Shown here: positions 22,038-32,074 of the stretch, one piece after another
How the letters are laid out: each line of letters opens with the position of its first letter
Position numbering within the stretch: position 1 is the first letter of the stretch
Source of the DNA: Amphibalanus amphitrite
Lineage: Eukaryota; Arthropoda; Thecostraca; Balanomorpha; Balanidae
Length of the DNA: 64,000 bases
NCBI RefSeq assembly: GCF_019059575.1
Contig: NW_024883490.1
Coordinates: forward strand, 17,778-81,777
Reading direction: 5' to 3'
Translations under genes and position numbers: made by a program
Notes under the pieces: model-generated
Told to the model about the DNA's origin: nothing
Database searches by the model: none
What the model saw: the letters and a program-made list of their open reading frames with translations, nothing else

Positions 22038-22050
22038 CGCGTGTATAACA

Positions 22051-22641
22051 ATTTTCGGCTTTTTTAAGTTTTATTACTTGTTCAACGCGTGTTTTTCTCG
22101 CTATTTATTTGTATTGCTTTTGTATTAAAATGTAAAGAAAATATTTAATGCAACTTTGTGTATCATGTATATTTTATTTTGGTCGTGGTGTGGAATACGG
22201 GAGGCGTGCCTGCCACGGTGGAGTTTTCCCAAATAGAGACATTCCTTAGAGAGAAAAATTGATTGTGTTTTGTCCTCTCTTTATCTTTCAAATTTTTATT
22301 CCTTGGTGTTGTCAAATAGGCCCTTCACTTTATGGTTAAGTTGGGTCGGATTTCTGACCCTGTGATATAGTTAATAAAGGGCAAGTGAACTATTCTGTAC
22401 GAGCTCAGCGTTCCCTTTCTGATGGCTGTATTTCGAACGACAAACGGATCAACTCATGGAAAGCTGATGGCTTGTCGCGTCAACATTGCCGCTACCGTCC
22501 ACGGCGACCACCAAGGTGACCTGGAAACGCGACCACCAGCTGCTTGGGTCTTCTCTCGGCGTCGTGATTGTTCCAGTGTGTGTGCGACCTGTTGGCATGG
22601 AACGTTTTTAATGGCCTTTCTTCTTCTTGTGTATTCTTCAG
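22051..22641 (+). other. Spacer and intron end before zinc-finger exon C
   Basis: No gene seen. The last 55 bp (TGGCATGGAACG, ATGGCCTTTCTTCTT, GTGTATTCTTCAG) are almost identical to the intron end before exon A, so the duplicated unit included intronic sequence and its acceptor. The frame into exon C is open for about 73 codons upstream of the acceptor. Confidence 0.6.
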
Positions 22642-23451
22642 GCATCAGTGGCTCGGTCATATGTCCCCACTGCGACTTCCGATGTCTGGGACAACAACAT
22701 CTGGACGAACACGTGAAGAGATGTCACCGTGACATCGACAGGAACGGGAGGTTCAAGTGCGAGCGGTGTCGGTACTCGACCGACAGGTCCACATGCATAA
22801 AACGTCACCGCAAGACTCACTGGGGTGCGGTCGCACTGCTGCTTCATCTGTACGGCGCGGTTCACATGCCGGTCACACCTTACCAGACACATGCGTACCC
22901 ACACTGGTGAGCATCCGTACGGCTGCTTCATCTGCAAGGCACGGTTCACTCAGCGGTCCAACCTCAGCAGACACATGATGACTCACACTGGGGAGCGACC
23001 GTTCGGCTGCTCCATCTGCACGGTACGGTTCGCTGAACGGTCTACCCTAACAAAACACATGCGTACCCACACTGGGGAGCGACCGTTCGGCTGCTCCATC
23101 TGCACGGTACGGTTCGCTCAACAGTCACACCTTACCGAACACATGCGGACTCACACGGGGGAACGGCCGTACGGCTGCTCCATCTGTCAGGCGCGGTTTG
23201 CTCTACGGGGAAGTTTAATCAGGCACATGCGGACCCACACTGGGGAGAGGCCGTACGGCTGCTCCATCTGCAAGGCACGCTTCACTCAAGGGCCAAGTCT
23301 CACCTCACACATGCGTACCCACACGGGGAGCGGCCGTACGGCTGCTCACACTGCCAGGCTCGGTTCGCTCAACGAGCCAAAGCTTATCAGACACATGCGG
23401 ACCCACACGAAGACTGGCCGTACTGCTGCCACTACTCTAACGGTTCGGTAG
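22642..23451 (+). pseudogene. PRDM9: Zinc-finger terminal exon C (9 C2H2 fingers, frameshifted after finger 2)
   Basis: Acceptor GTGTATTCTTCAG is in phase 1 as in A and B. Fingers 1-2 (ICPHC..., FKCERC...) are the conserved pair. The linker after finger 2 reads ACTCACTGGGGTGCGG where two bases are missing, so fingers 3-9 continue in another frame. Contact residues (-1, 2, 3, 6) of fingers 3-8 are CSHR, QSNR, ESTK, QSHE, LGSR and QPSS. A 1-nt loss near 23323 (CACGGGGAGCGG) is compensated by an extra base near 23372, so only the stretch between is scrambled; finger 9 there would have contacts close to QAKR. Tail KTGRTAATTLTVR ends at TAG 23449-23451. It is probably a pseudo-exon, or useful only by a product that skips fingers 1-2. 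Confidence 0.82.
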
Positions 23452-23826
23452 TTTGACACAAAAAGTCGGTTGTAAATGGTACACAGTTTTGAGAATTACA
23501 CAGGTATGACCGATGCGGTAAATGGTTTGATTGGCGAAATGCAATGCTGAGATATGTCGACAAGTGCATGACCGGCCGCCGTTGTACGTTTGATATTAAT
23601 ACATACTTTACGGTGCGTTCACTGGAGATTAACCGTGCGTTAATTCGAAGGTAGCCGTGCACCAATTTAAATTGGTGCACGCGCGTGCAGTGATGACTTT
23701 CTCGACTGAAGTTTTTCGGAAGGGTCATTGACTTTATTTATTCTTAGAATTCCCATAAAAGGCCCTTTTAGTGGCATGGGCTAGGTTTAATTTTGATTTA
23801 AAAACGCACCGTTAAGCATGTATTAA

Positions 23827-25010
23827 TTAGTTTAACACATGGTTTCCGTGCATAAATGGTTTTAACGCACTCGTGGATGGAATGGAGCACTCGTGCGTTA
23901 ATGCACTCGTTTCACTCGTGCATTAACCCGCGCACCGACGGGGGTCTGCGCCAACTTCGCACCGACGGGGGGGGGGCGGATGACCGCCCCCCCCCCTGAG
24001 ATCTCGAGAACGAAGCAAGATAGCGACAAGCGGTAAACGGCATCGGATACGCACGGCCAAGATCTACAATTTTTACTAAGGTTATTTTCAGGTCAGGTCA
24101 AAGATGACGTCACAGGGGTCGAAAAAGTCAAAATGGCGGCGCTAGATATAAAGAGAGTTTTTCTCGAATAACTTTCGAATTATTCAAGATAAAAACAAAC
24201 TAAGGGCATCATCGTGATCCTCTCGTCAATCCGCATCGAATGATATATATGTTGACCTCGAAAGGTCAAGGTCAAAGGTTGACCTCAGGTCACGTGACCT
24301 CGAGGTCATCATGTATATCATTCGATGCGTCTTGACGAGCTAAACACAATGAGACCATCCACGCGTCTGTATCTTGTTCCTGTACGGAGTTATTGGCCAA
24401 AAACCTTTGGTGACCTTTGATGACGTCACATGACCTCACAGCTGCCCAACAGCAAAACAGACCTCAAGGTAGTGAAGGTTGATCGTATATGAAGTCATGT
24501 ATGGTATATGGGGCCATTCCGACCCGTTTTAGTGGTAAAAACAGGGAGTTGATTTTTCCCCCATTGACTTATAATGGGGAGGTCGCGAAATTGACCTGAC
24601 CTTAGGTCACCGATATCAAAATTCCGAGATATACAAATTGTAGCTACTAATGACCTAATAATATCCTGCGACTTTCAAAGGCCTCCGACATCTACTGTAG
24701 CTCTGGCACGGTGACAAAGTTGCAAAAAAGTGACTTGAGGTTGGGTCATTCAAAGTGACCTGGTGACCTGACCTTAATAGGTAGGAGGTTCAAACTTGCA
24801 CACCATGTGTAAAATTGATGAGGTTATAGTCATACCAAATTTCGCGGCGCTACGCGCCGCGGTTTTCCCGCTATTCGCGAAAAACATCAGGGGGGGCGGA
24901 TATCCGCCCCCCCCCGTCGGTGCGCGGGTTAACACACTCGTGCTCCAATCCATCCACGTCGTGCGTTAAAACCATTTACACACGGGAAACCATGTGTTAA
25001 TATATATTAG
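23827..25010. mobile_element. Palindromic-arm element interrupted by a family G element
   Basis: The left arm (23827-23922: AACACATGGTTTCCGTG, AAATGGTTTTAACGCAC) is the inverse of the right arm (24933-25010: GTGCGTTAAAACCATTT, GGGAAACCATGTGTTAA). The arms are about 85-95 bp with mismatches and would abut at the TTAA into which the family G element jumped. A fold-back MITE is likely. Confidence 0.65.
23927..24928. mobile_element. Family G TTAA element, copy 2
   Basis: TTAA at 23923-23926 and 24929-24932; termini CCCGCGCACCGACGG and its inverse CCGTCGGTGCGCGGG. G10 and C10 runs around CGGATGACCG form the left hairpin, and G7/C9 runs the right. The interior is the reverse complement of the copy at 28747-29737 for about 700 bp, with many AGGTCA and TGACCT half-sites. 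Confidence 0.85.
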
Positions 25011-25017
25011 TGTTATA

Positions 25018-25183
25018 CACCTTTTTACGCCCAATTTAGGGCGGCAGTGTGTACATTTCAGTAATAGTGCGGGCGATTCCGACAGTTTGCCATGGTCTGT
25101 CTATGGCGCTTGGCGATCTGTCGAAATCGGTTGCACTATTGCTGACTGCGTGCACTATGTCTATATTTGGCCGTAAAAAGGTG
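25018..25183. mobile_element. 166-bp TA-flanked fold-back MITE
   Basis: TA at 25016-25017 and 25184-25185; termini CACCTTTTTACG and CGTAAAAAGGTG. The two halves are inverse to each other for about 70 bp with moderate divergence (CAGTAATAGTGC against GCACTATTGCTG). Mariner-type target. Confidence 0.75.
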
Positions 25184-25264
25184 TAGCTGTGGTTCTCGTT
25201 TGTGAGCTTCGTGGCTACTCGTGTCACATATGGTTTCTTTATGTTAGCACACAATGATTCAGTA

Positions 25265-26160
25265 GGGGAGAGTGGGGCAAAGCGGCCACCCGGGGCAAAG
25301 CGGCCACCCATCGTTTTAGCCCTTCATAGCTGGCGTCAGTTCCAATTTATGGTTTCCAATTATACTTCTCTTCACGGTCGTTCGAATGAGCCAGACCGGG
25401 GTTTCAGGCCCATCACCATTGTTCTGTGAAACACGGAAAAGCATTTCTTGCCAGGTTACCTACTATGTTTACAATTTTTAAATGTTATGTTATTCCATAA
25501 CCGTTTGGTATTTTTATAAGCGTTCTTGTCCATGCATTGCATGGTTATCGTACATGTATTCTACCAATTTTAATGTTTTTTACCCCACTAATAGCTAAGC
25601 TGGAATATTTTTGTCTCGGACGGTATGCGCGGGGCAAAGTGGCCGGGGCAAAGTGGCCACCCCCCAATTGGCCATAAGCTGCTTCCATCTGGATAAAAAA
25701 CATTATTTATATTCATATGTGTCGTCATGCATTCATCTTGGCCACTTTCCAGTTGCATGAGTTACCAAATAATGCAATTAAATGTTTTTTTTCATGAAAA
25801 TCCTTTCTTTGTTTACCTACAGATGGAAGATGATAAAGTAAGCATCCATCCTCGCTTAACCTTGTCACCATCAAATACCCTAGTCGTACACGAGGCAACT
25901 ATTTTGTTTCTCATGTCGGGACTTGAGAAGACGCCGGTGGCCGCTTTGCCCCAGGGTATGGGGCAAAGTGGCCAATATGCATAGGTTTAAAGTTTTGTCA
26001 ATATCTTTCATATGTGAACGCCTTTGGAAATAAAACGCAGTTGAAATAAAAGGCAACTTAATAGGGATCACATTGGTATAGAAAGAATCTTTCCAAGTTT
26101 AAAAATCAAGCGTTGGCATCGTGAAAAGCGTTAGGGTGGCCGCTTTGCCCCACTCTCCCC
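25265..26160. mobile_element. 896-bp TA-flanked element in the 3' flank of copy C
   Basis: TA at 25263-25264 and 26161-26162; inverted termini GGGGAGAGTGGGGCAAAG with GCGGCCACC directly after. The motif GGGGCAAAGTGGCC recurs internally at 25632, 25646 and 25959. Copy B shows the empty site (ATTCAGTGGTTCTG at 19158). Mariner-like target; no transposase. Confidence 0.85.
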
Positions 26161-26579
26161 TAGTTGTGTTTTAAACGCCTCCATATAGGAGTTAAGGAGT
26201 GTCGCTGTTTGGTACAGCGTCGTAGCGCTGTAATTTGTGAAGAGTATCCGGCTACATTGAGTGACAATGCCTCTTCTTTTTTTTTGTTACGACTCACTCT
26301 CGCATTCGTGGCATTTCGTATGTTCTGCGCAGCCTTTGTCGACAAGGCGTAGGTTAAAAGTAGATCGGCGTGGCATGTAAATCTACAACTATCTACAGTG
26401 GCGGATCTACGTTGGGGCAAAATGGGCAATTGCCCCCCCTAAACGGAAAACCTCTGGGCAAACATATCTTTTTGCCCCCCCCCTAAAAAAACTACAACTT
26501 GAATACTAAAAATATGGTGTTTGAAAAGAAAATGTGAAATAAATGGAGGACTAGAAGGTTGTCATATTCGTGATATTAA

Positions 26580-27408
26580 AGGGACCCTCCCACCTTCAAA
26601 AAAGTTAATGAATTGGCATGAAAGTGATGTCCCTTGGTTCAGAAAGAGCGAAAACGAATATCTACCAAATTTCACCGGAAAATATTCACTGGTTTTCAAG
26701 ATATTAGGCTTTTACTTTTTCGTATATCGTTGAGAGCTGTTGCGAGGAGCATGATAAATGTTGGAAGTATCATTAGAATATATGACCTTCTCCTCGGAAA
26801 ATGACCAAATGGATGAAAATGATTATTTATTGATGAATTGATGATATTTCGGTCACAGACCTTCGTCTAAATCGAATTCGTGAAATCGTACAAGGCAAAA
26901 CTCGCTACTTTTGCCTTGTACGATTTCACGAATTCGATTTAGACGAAGGTCTGTGACCGAAATATCATCAATTCATCAATAAATAATCATTTTCATCCAT
27001 TTGGTCATTTTCCGAGGAGAAGGTCATATATTCTAATGATACTTCCGGCTTTTACTTTTGTTTACTTTTTGGGATCTCCCCTGTTACTAGCGACTTTATT
27101 TGGAAGCAATAATTTGGCAGCCTTAAAGTGCGGCAGACGTTGCGCGCAAAGCAGCGTATACCACCACGTGTTAACGATGGTTTTAGTCTAAGATTTAAAA
27201 ATCGTTAGATCTCCGCTGACATCACAAATTCTAAGGGGGCATTCCAATGCATTAGCCCCTTAGAATCCGAAAACTGCAAGTTTGAAATTCCATATCTTCG
27301 AATTAAAGCATTTTTCGATGTTGTGAGTGCCCAAACCGGTATTTGCAGGCCATGGCCACCAATTTGGCTATCTCAACTCAAAACTAATGTTAAGGTGGGA
27401 GTGTCCCT
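26580..27408 (+). mobile_element. Family M TTAA element, copy 2, with a hairpin insertion
   Basis: TTAA at 26576-26579 and 27409-27412, termini AGGGACCCTCCCACCTT and AAGGTGGGAGTGTCCCT. It is 829 bp against about 466-471 bp for the other copies. The extra length is the insertion at about 26725-27048, which holds the perfect palindrome. Confidence 0.88.
26763..27046. repeat. Perfect inverted repeat, 138-bp arms with 8-bp spacer
   Basis: Arms 26763-26900 and 26909-27046 are exact reverse complements by eye, separated by CTCGCTAC. The sequence GACGAAGGTCTGTGACCGAA with an AATAAATAATC tail resembles 3' regions of Penelope-like or similar retroelements. It could be a young fold-back insertion or a read/assembly fold-back. 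Confidence 0.9.
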
Positions 27409-27724
27409 TTAAGTTGTGAGCTGATAAAAAGTCCTCCGCCCCATGAATGTCATTCCATCATCCATCAGCAGTGCTACTACTGCTACTGCTACCAAAAAAA
27501 AAAAAAGATAACGCGATTTATTGAAACCTTGAAACAAGTAAACAAACCGTCAACAGCAGACCGCCAGACGCCAGTGGGGTGTGGGGTCAGGGGTCACCAC
27601 ACTGGTGAGCGGTTGGACAGTGGTGAGTTTGCATGGGTATATAAGAAGTGTTTGCATAATATTTTATTGCTAGATAGCATGGGCGTAGGAGCTGAAAAAT
27701 ATTGGTGGGTCTAAATATCCAATA

Positions 27725-27941
27725 GTACGGGGACCCGCAGTTGCTACTGTACACGAACCCTAACTCTAGCCGTCTGTCCTGTCCAGTAACGACCGATAAC
27801 ATTGATATCGACTGTCGGTCCGTGTACAAGAGCAGCTGAGGTTTTCTGTGCGTGCCCTCTGACAGCTTTTCGTTGTTCCCTGTGAGGGTGCTGGGACAAT
27901 TTACTCAGGGTCGCTGTACAGTAGCAACTGCGGGTCCCCGT
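27725..27941. mobile_element. 217-bp MITE with 28-bp inverted termini
   Basis: GTACGGGGACCCGCAGTTGC and eight further bases at 27725-27752 are exactly inverted at 27914-27941. The target duplication is not clear. No coding. Confidence 0.75.
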
Positions 27942-28487
27942 ACCTAGCATTTCCACTGTGGCTACATTAGTTATGTCCAGAGGCGGATACAGCCATTTCC
28001 AAAGGGGGTGCCAAAAGGGTGTCAAAGTCCGAGAGTCTCTACAAGAGCTGCATATGTGTATGCATGAAGTGCGAGATAGGTTTCTGAGAGGAATAACGTA
28101 AAGAAGATTACCAATCGCGGCTTTTTCATGAGCCATACCGTTATCTAACGGGGACAAACACAGAAAGGCTCAGTCAGAGCTTTTGGTTTGCGAGGTGTTG
28201 GAGAAGCTCAGTATGTTGTGGGAACTTAACGCTGTTCAGTGTGATTCCGTTGGCTGTTGCGCTGTGGTCCTATGTAGTCTGTAGAAGCATCGTTTATCTC
28301 CTCTCGAAAGTAACACTTATTGTATAATTTTGCTAGCTCGCGAAGTTTAGTCCCAAAGTTAAGGAATGTTCATTGTAATTGCATCAATAAATGCAGGACC
28401 GAAAACAAATGCGCTGTTCTTCGTCTATTTCTTGTTGGGATTCTTAATCGACTGATCTCATTTTCTATTACCGGAAACAACTGTTAA

Positions 28488-30498
28488 AGGGAGATAATGA
28501 CCTTTTTCCACAAAATCTGAGTTAGGACCATTTTCTGACAAAACACAACAAGTTATAATGTAAATTAAAACCATTTTGCTCAATTCGGTACCTTGCCGCA
28601 AATATCTCAACTTGAAGTCACGTTAGCGGGGAGCGCTGAAAATGACCGTTGAATAAGTACTTGACATCACTTTTTGGTACTTGCATGTAATTTTGTAAAA
28701 TGAGCGTATTCCTTACATTTGATCTTCATCACATCTAGTTAGTTAACCCTATTCCTGGCGGGGGGGGGGGGGCCTCAGGAGCCCCCCCTGAGGTTTTTTG
28801 GTTATTTCTCCCAAACGCGTTGAGCTAGGAAGCTCAAATTTTCTGACTTTTCCTAAAAGGCTTCTACGCAACATGTCTGAAAATTTTGAGTTGATCTGAC
28901 CTCAGGTCAGGTCACCAGAGGCGGTTTGGTGACCCTACCTCAGAAAAGTTTGCAATCACGCCAGAGCTAGAGTTTTTGACCGATCAATTTCTTCTCTTCA
29001 GGCTTTAGTTAGGGTACCAGTATGTGCAATTTGTATATCTCGGAATTTTGATATCGGTGACCTAAGGTCAGGTCAGTTTCGCGACCTCCCCATTATAAGT
29101 CAATGGGGGAAAAATCAACTCCCTGTTTTTACCACTAAAACGGGTCGGAATGGCCCCATATACCATACATGACTTCATATACGATCAACCTTCACTACCT
29201 TGAGGTCTGTTTTGCTGTTGGGCAGCTGTGAGGTCATGTGACGTCATCAAAGGTCACCAAAGGTTTTTGGCCAATAACTCCGTACAGGAACAAGATACAG
29301 ACGCGTGGATGGTCTCATTGTGTTCAGCTCGTCAAGACGCATCGAGTGATATACATGATGACCTCGAGGTCACGTGACCTGAGGTCAACCTTTGACCTTG
29401 ACCTTTCGAGGTCAACATATATATCATTCGATGCGGATTGACGAGAGGGTCACGATGATGCCCTTAGTTTGTTCCTATCTTGACTAATTCGAAAGTTATT
29501 CGAGAAAAACTCTCTCCATATCTAGCGCCGCCATTTTGACTTTTTCGACCCCTGTGACGTCATCTTTGACCTGACCTGAAAATGACCTTAGTAAAAATTG
29601 TAGACCTTGTCCATGCGTATCCGATGCCGTTTACCGCTTGTTGCTATCTTGCTTCGTTCTCGAGATCTCAGGGGGGGGCCGAATCGGCCCCCCCCCCCGC
29701 CAGTTTCTTGTCCCGGCGGAGCCCGCCAGGAATAGGGTTAATTAATGGTCGTCTATAGTGCCTTCAAAAGATATTCATGGTTTGGGGGTGGTTTATGTCT
29801 AAATTTACGCAACTATTTTTCCTGTTCATCATCTGACGCCATATGCTGCTATTTTAGTAGCAACGACTCAATTTTGAATCGGTCCCGCCGACTGCACAAT
29901 AAAAGAAGATAGATACAACACTTTTGCGGCATCACTGAAAAACTTATGCAGTACTGTTATCAAAATTCTCATAACACCGTTCGACAAACCTGAAGTCTTT
30001 TTGAAATAAATATGCTTGTATTTTTCGCTTCAGGCTCTGACGCCAAAATAATGAATTTCGTAGTCGCAATCGCAAGATTTGGCTGCGTTTCTGGCGCATG
30101 CCGTTCATTTGTGGCGCAAAATAATACTTAGAAACAAAGAAGAGTAGGCACTATGTACCCCCGAATTAGAATCTAATTAATTCTAAACCGAATTAACTCT
30201 AATTCAAATTAGAATCCTTACAGCCAAGCAACGACAAGGCGATAACATAAACAAAAACCCAAGCGTCGCTGTTTGAAACAAAAGCGCCATATACTGCGAC
30301 TTTTTTATAGAAAAGGACAACGCATTTCGGTGGGTGTTACAAGTACTGCAACTACTGCTTCTTTTTTGCAAAAATAAAAACCTTTTTCACATACGAAAAT
30401 GTGCTAGAAAATTTTCATATTTTATAGAAACTACAGTAGAAATAGTATAGATGTCGAGAAATTTTTATTTAAGAGAAAAGAAAGCTCATTATCTCCCT
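28488..30498 (+). mobile_element. Family A TTAA element, copy 2, carrying a family G element
   Basis: TTAA at 28484-28487 and 30499-30502; termini AGGGAGATAATGA and TCATTATCTCCCT. About 1,015 bp long once the insertion at 28747-29737 is removed, equal to the copy at 50214-56391 without its insertions. No intact reading frame seen. Confidence 0.87.
28747..29737. mobile_element. Family G TTAA element, copy 3, with intact empty site elsewhere
   Basis: Termini CCCTATTCCTGGCGGG and GCCAGGAATAGGG lie between TTAA at 28743-28746 and 29738-29741. The truncated family A copy at 49110-49125 shows the uninterrupted site (TAGTTAGTTAATGG). The ends carry G and C runs that pair as hairpins, and the interior is the inverse of copy 2. 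Confidence 0.88.
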
Positions 30499-30502
30499 TT
30501 AA

Positions 30503-30958
30503 TACGTTTAACTACGTGGCAACCCTGACTGCGTATAGTAGGTATCGCAGGTACGCTGATGTGGCCTTTGGTCGTGGGCATTTACACATGAACCTGCTGC
30601 TGCGACCCTTATCGGTCTCCGGATACAGAAGCCCTTGAGAACCGGCGCGGGCGGACCTTTCGGACGAGGTCTTGCCGAGGTGATGCGGGAGGTAGAGGAC
30701 GGACCGTCCATAGCGCCGGTGAGCTATTCTCTAACTATCTCCCGGAGTCAGGGTGGCTGCAATTTTTTTTGCGCTGCCCTGGCTTGGCCGGACTGACAAA
30801 AATGTAAAAAATCAAAAAAAAATTCCCGAAATCCGAGGAGAAAAATAGGGGTAGCTCGTTTTTTTTTTGTTCCTAAGACTGGACGTTTGAAATTATCGCC
30901 GACTTGCCTGGCGGCGCAATGTTTGCCCCCCCTAAACTCAAATCCTAGATCCGCCACT
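30503..30958. other. End of the hAT; no supported gene
   Basis: Bases 30556-30720 form a short open GC-rich stretch ending at a donor-like GCGCCG|GTGAGC, but no family is recognised. The remainder to 30959 is AT-rich with poly-T and poly-A tracts and the hAT right end. Confidence 0.35.
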
Positions 30959-31220
30959 GACTATCTATCCATCCTTTGTAAACGCGGCTACTGTTGCTAC
31001 GAATACGACGTACAAACTGTCTGGACCTACAAGCCTGACTGGGTGTTGTTGTCGGGTCGCTGTCGGCAGAGTATGTGCCGCCAAAAGCTGAAATAAAAGT
31101 AGCGTTGTTCTATAGGAGAATGTACTGACGTACCATCAGGACATATGTCTATTAACCGATATTCTACATGTTCCGTAGTGTGATGGTGTTCATGTGGAAG
31201 CACAAATATTGCCATTGCCC

Positions 31221-31226
31221 AATAAA
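31221..31226 (+). promoter_or_regulatory. Polyadenylation signal AATAAA, copy C
   Basis: AATAAA in the context TTGCCATTGCCC-AATAAACGC, paralogous to the signal at 22032 and preceded by the same conserved 3' flank. Confidence 0.65.
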
Positions 31227-31240
31227 CGCTGTTTATCAAT

Positions 31241-31741
31241 TTTCGTCTATTTTGAAGTTATTGTTAGGATGTGTTAGTGCACTGTGTGCCCGGTGCCACC
31301 TCTCGGCGCGCTGCTGGGCGCGCCACTGCGGACCGCCTCCCGCTGGGCGCGCCGCTGCCACCGGCGGCGCGGGGTCACGGCCGCAGCCGGGGCGGCGGTC
31401 ATTCTGGACCTGGGGCTCGCCACGCGTGCTGCTGCTGCTGCTGCCGTTGTGATACCCGACCTAATACATCACAAATGGAGACGCTGCCTTTGGACCTAAC
31501 ATTATTACCTGTTTCACACCTGTTGGGCTCTTATTAACCCGCGACTCGCTGAGGGTCTTTAATTTCTACGCCCTGCTGGGGAAGTGGGGTGTTTGAACAC
31601 CCCCCCCCCCTTCTAGCTCGATCCCTGGGCCACGTAGCGACACGGGGTAGACGGCATTCGAACGACGGCATTCGAAAGAACGTCGAAAACAAGAACGAAA
31701 AACAGTTTTGGTCAGTTTTTAAGTCAGGTCAAAGGTCACGT
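31241..31741. other. GC-rich block and half of a TTAACCC element
   Basis: 31275-31450 is strongly GC- and CpG-rich with GCTGCTGCTGCTG; short alanine/arginine-rich frames through it look like composition effects. TTAACCCGCGACTCG at 31536 followed by a G-run/C-run pair (GTGGGGTGTTTGAACACC, then ten C) resembles the left end of a family G element without a clear partner. Confidence 0.4.
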
Positions 31742-32074
31742 CACTGGCGGATCCAGGGGGGGGGGCCACGGGGGCCATGGCCCCCCCAAAGGCCTAAAGT
31801 GGCCTGTTTGGCCCCCCCCCAAAACGCCAGAAAAATTGCTAAGAAAATATACCTTGATGGAGGTTTTTAGCCACTTGGTGAAGTAAAGCTTTCCACAGCA
31901 TAATATGGAAGCAATATAGTAGCAGTGAGAGTCAGTCAAAAGTTGCGCGAGCGGAGTCGACCTTAAAAAAAAGACTGTTGTTGGCACGTGTTTATGGCGC
32001 GGCAGCTGGTAGTTGGCGGTGTTTCGCGTGGTGTGGCATCACTGGCGGATCTGGGGGGGGGGGGGGGGGGCACG

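Larger units (their letters stand above)
18951..22050 (+). other. 3' flank/UTR of zinc-finger copy B, with transposon insertions
   Basis: With the insertion at 19251-21639 removed it aligns with the 3' flank of copy C. Shared segments are CGACAAGTGCATGACC (19039 and 23557), AGCTTCGTGGCTAC (19108 and 25206), CTTTGTCGACA (21716 and 26333), GCGGCTACTGTTGCTA (21799 and 30985) and CATGTTGAAGCAC/CATGTGGAAGCAC (22002 and 31191). Order is conserved throughout. It ends just after AATAAA, as expected for a transcribed 3' UTR. Confidence 0.75.
26396..30959. mobile_element. 4.6-kb composite hAT-type element in the 3' flank of copy C
   Basis: Termini CAGTGGCGGATCTA and TAGATCCGCCACTG are flanked by an exact 8-bp duplication ACTATCTA (26388-26395 and 30960-30967). 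Copy B lacks it between 21770 and 21785. It contains no recognised hAT transposase. Most of its length is further insertions: 26580-27408, 27725-27941 and 28488-30498. Confidence 0.88.
23452..31240 (+). other. 3' flank/UTR of zinc-finger copy C, exploded by insertions
   Basis: Pieces homologous to the 3' flank of copy B are found, in order, at 23452-23600, 25200-25264, 26161-26395 and 30960-31240. Everything between is inserted transposon. Without insertions the flank would be under 1 kb. It ends with AATAAA at 31221-31226. Confidence 0.72.

Noticed and set aside
26909-27046. Hammerhead ribozyme in the palindrome (GACGA...GAAA)
   Set aside because: The core lacks the full CUGANGA consensus and a proper third stem could not be drawn.
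30556-30720. Possible host exon ending at GCGCCG|GTGAGC
   Set aside because: Open for about 55 codons with a donor-like end but no clear acceptor, no family resemblance, and located inside a hAT element.
31271-31537. Alanine/arginine-rich short open frames
   Set aside because: All three frames are open because of GC-rich and GCT-repeat composition; no motif or conservation is visible.
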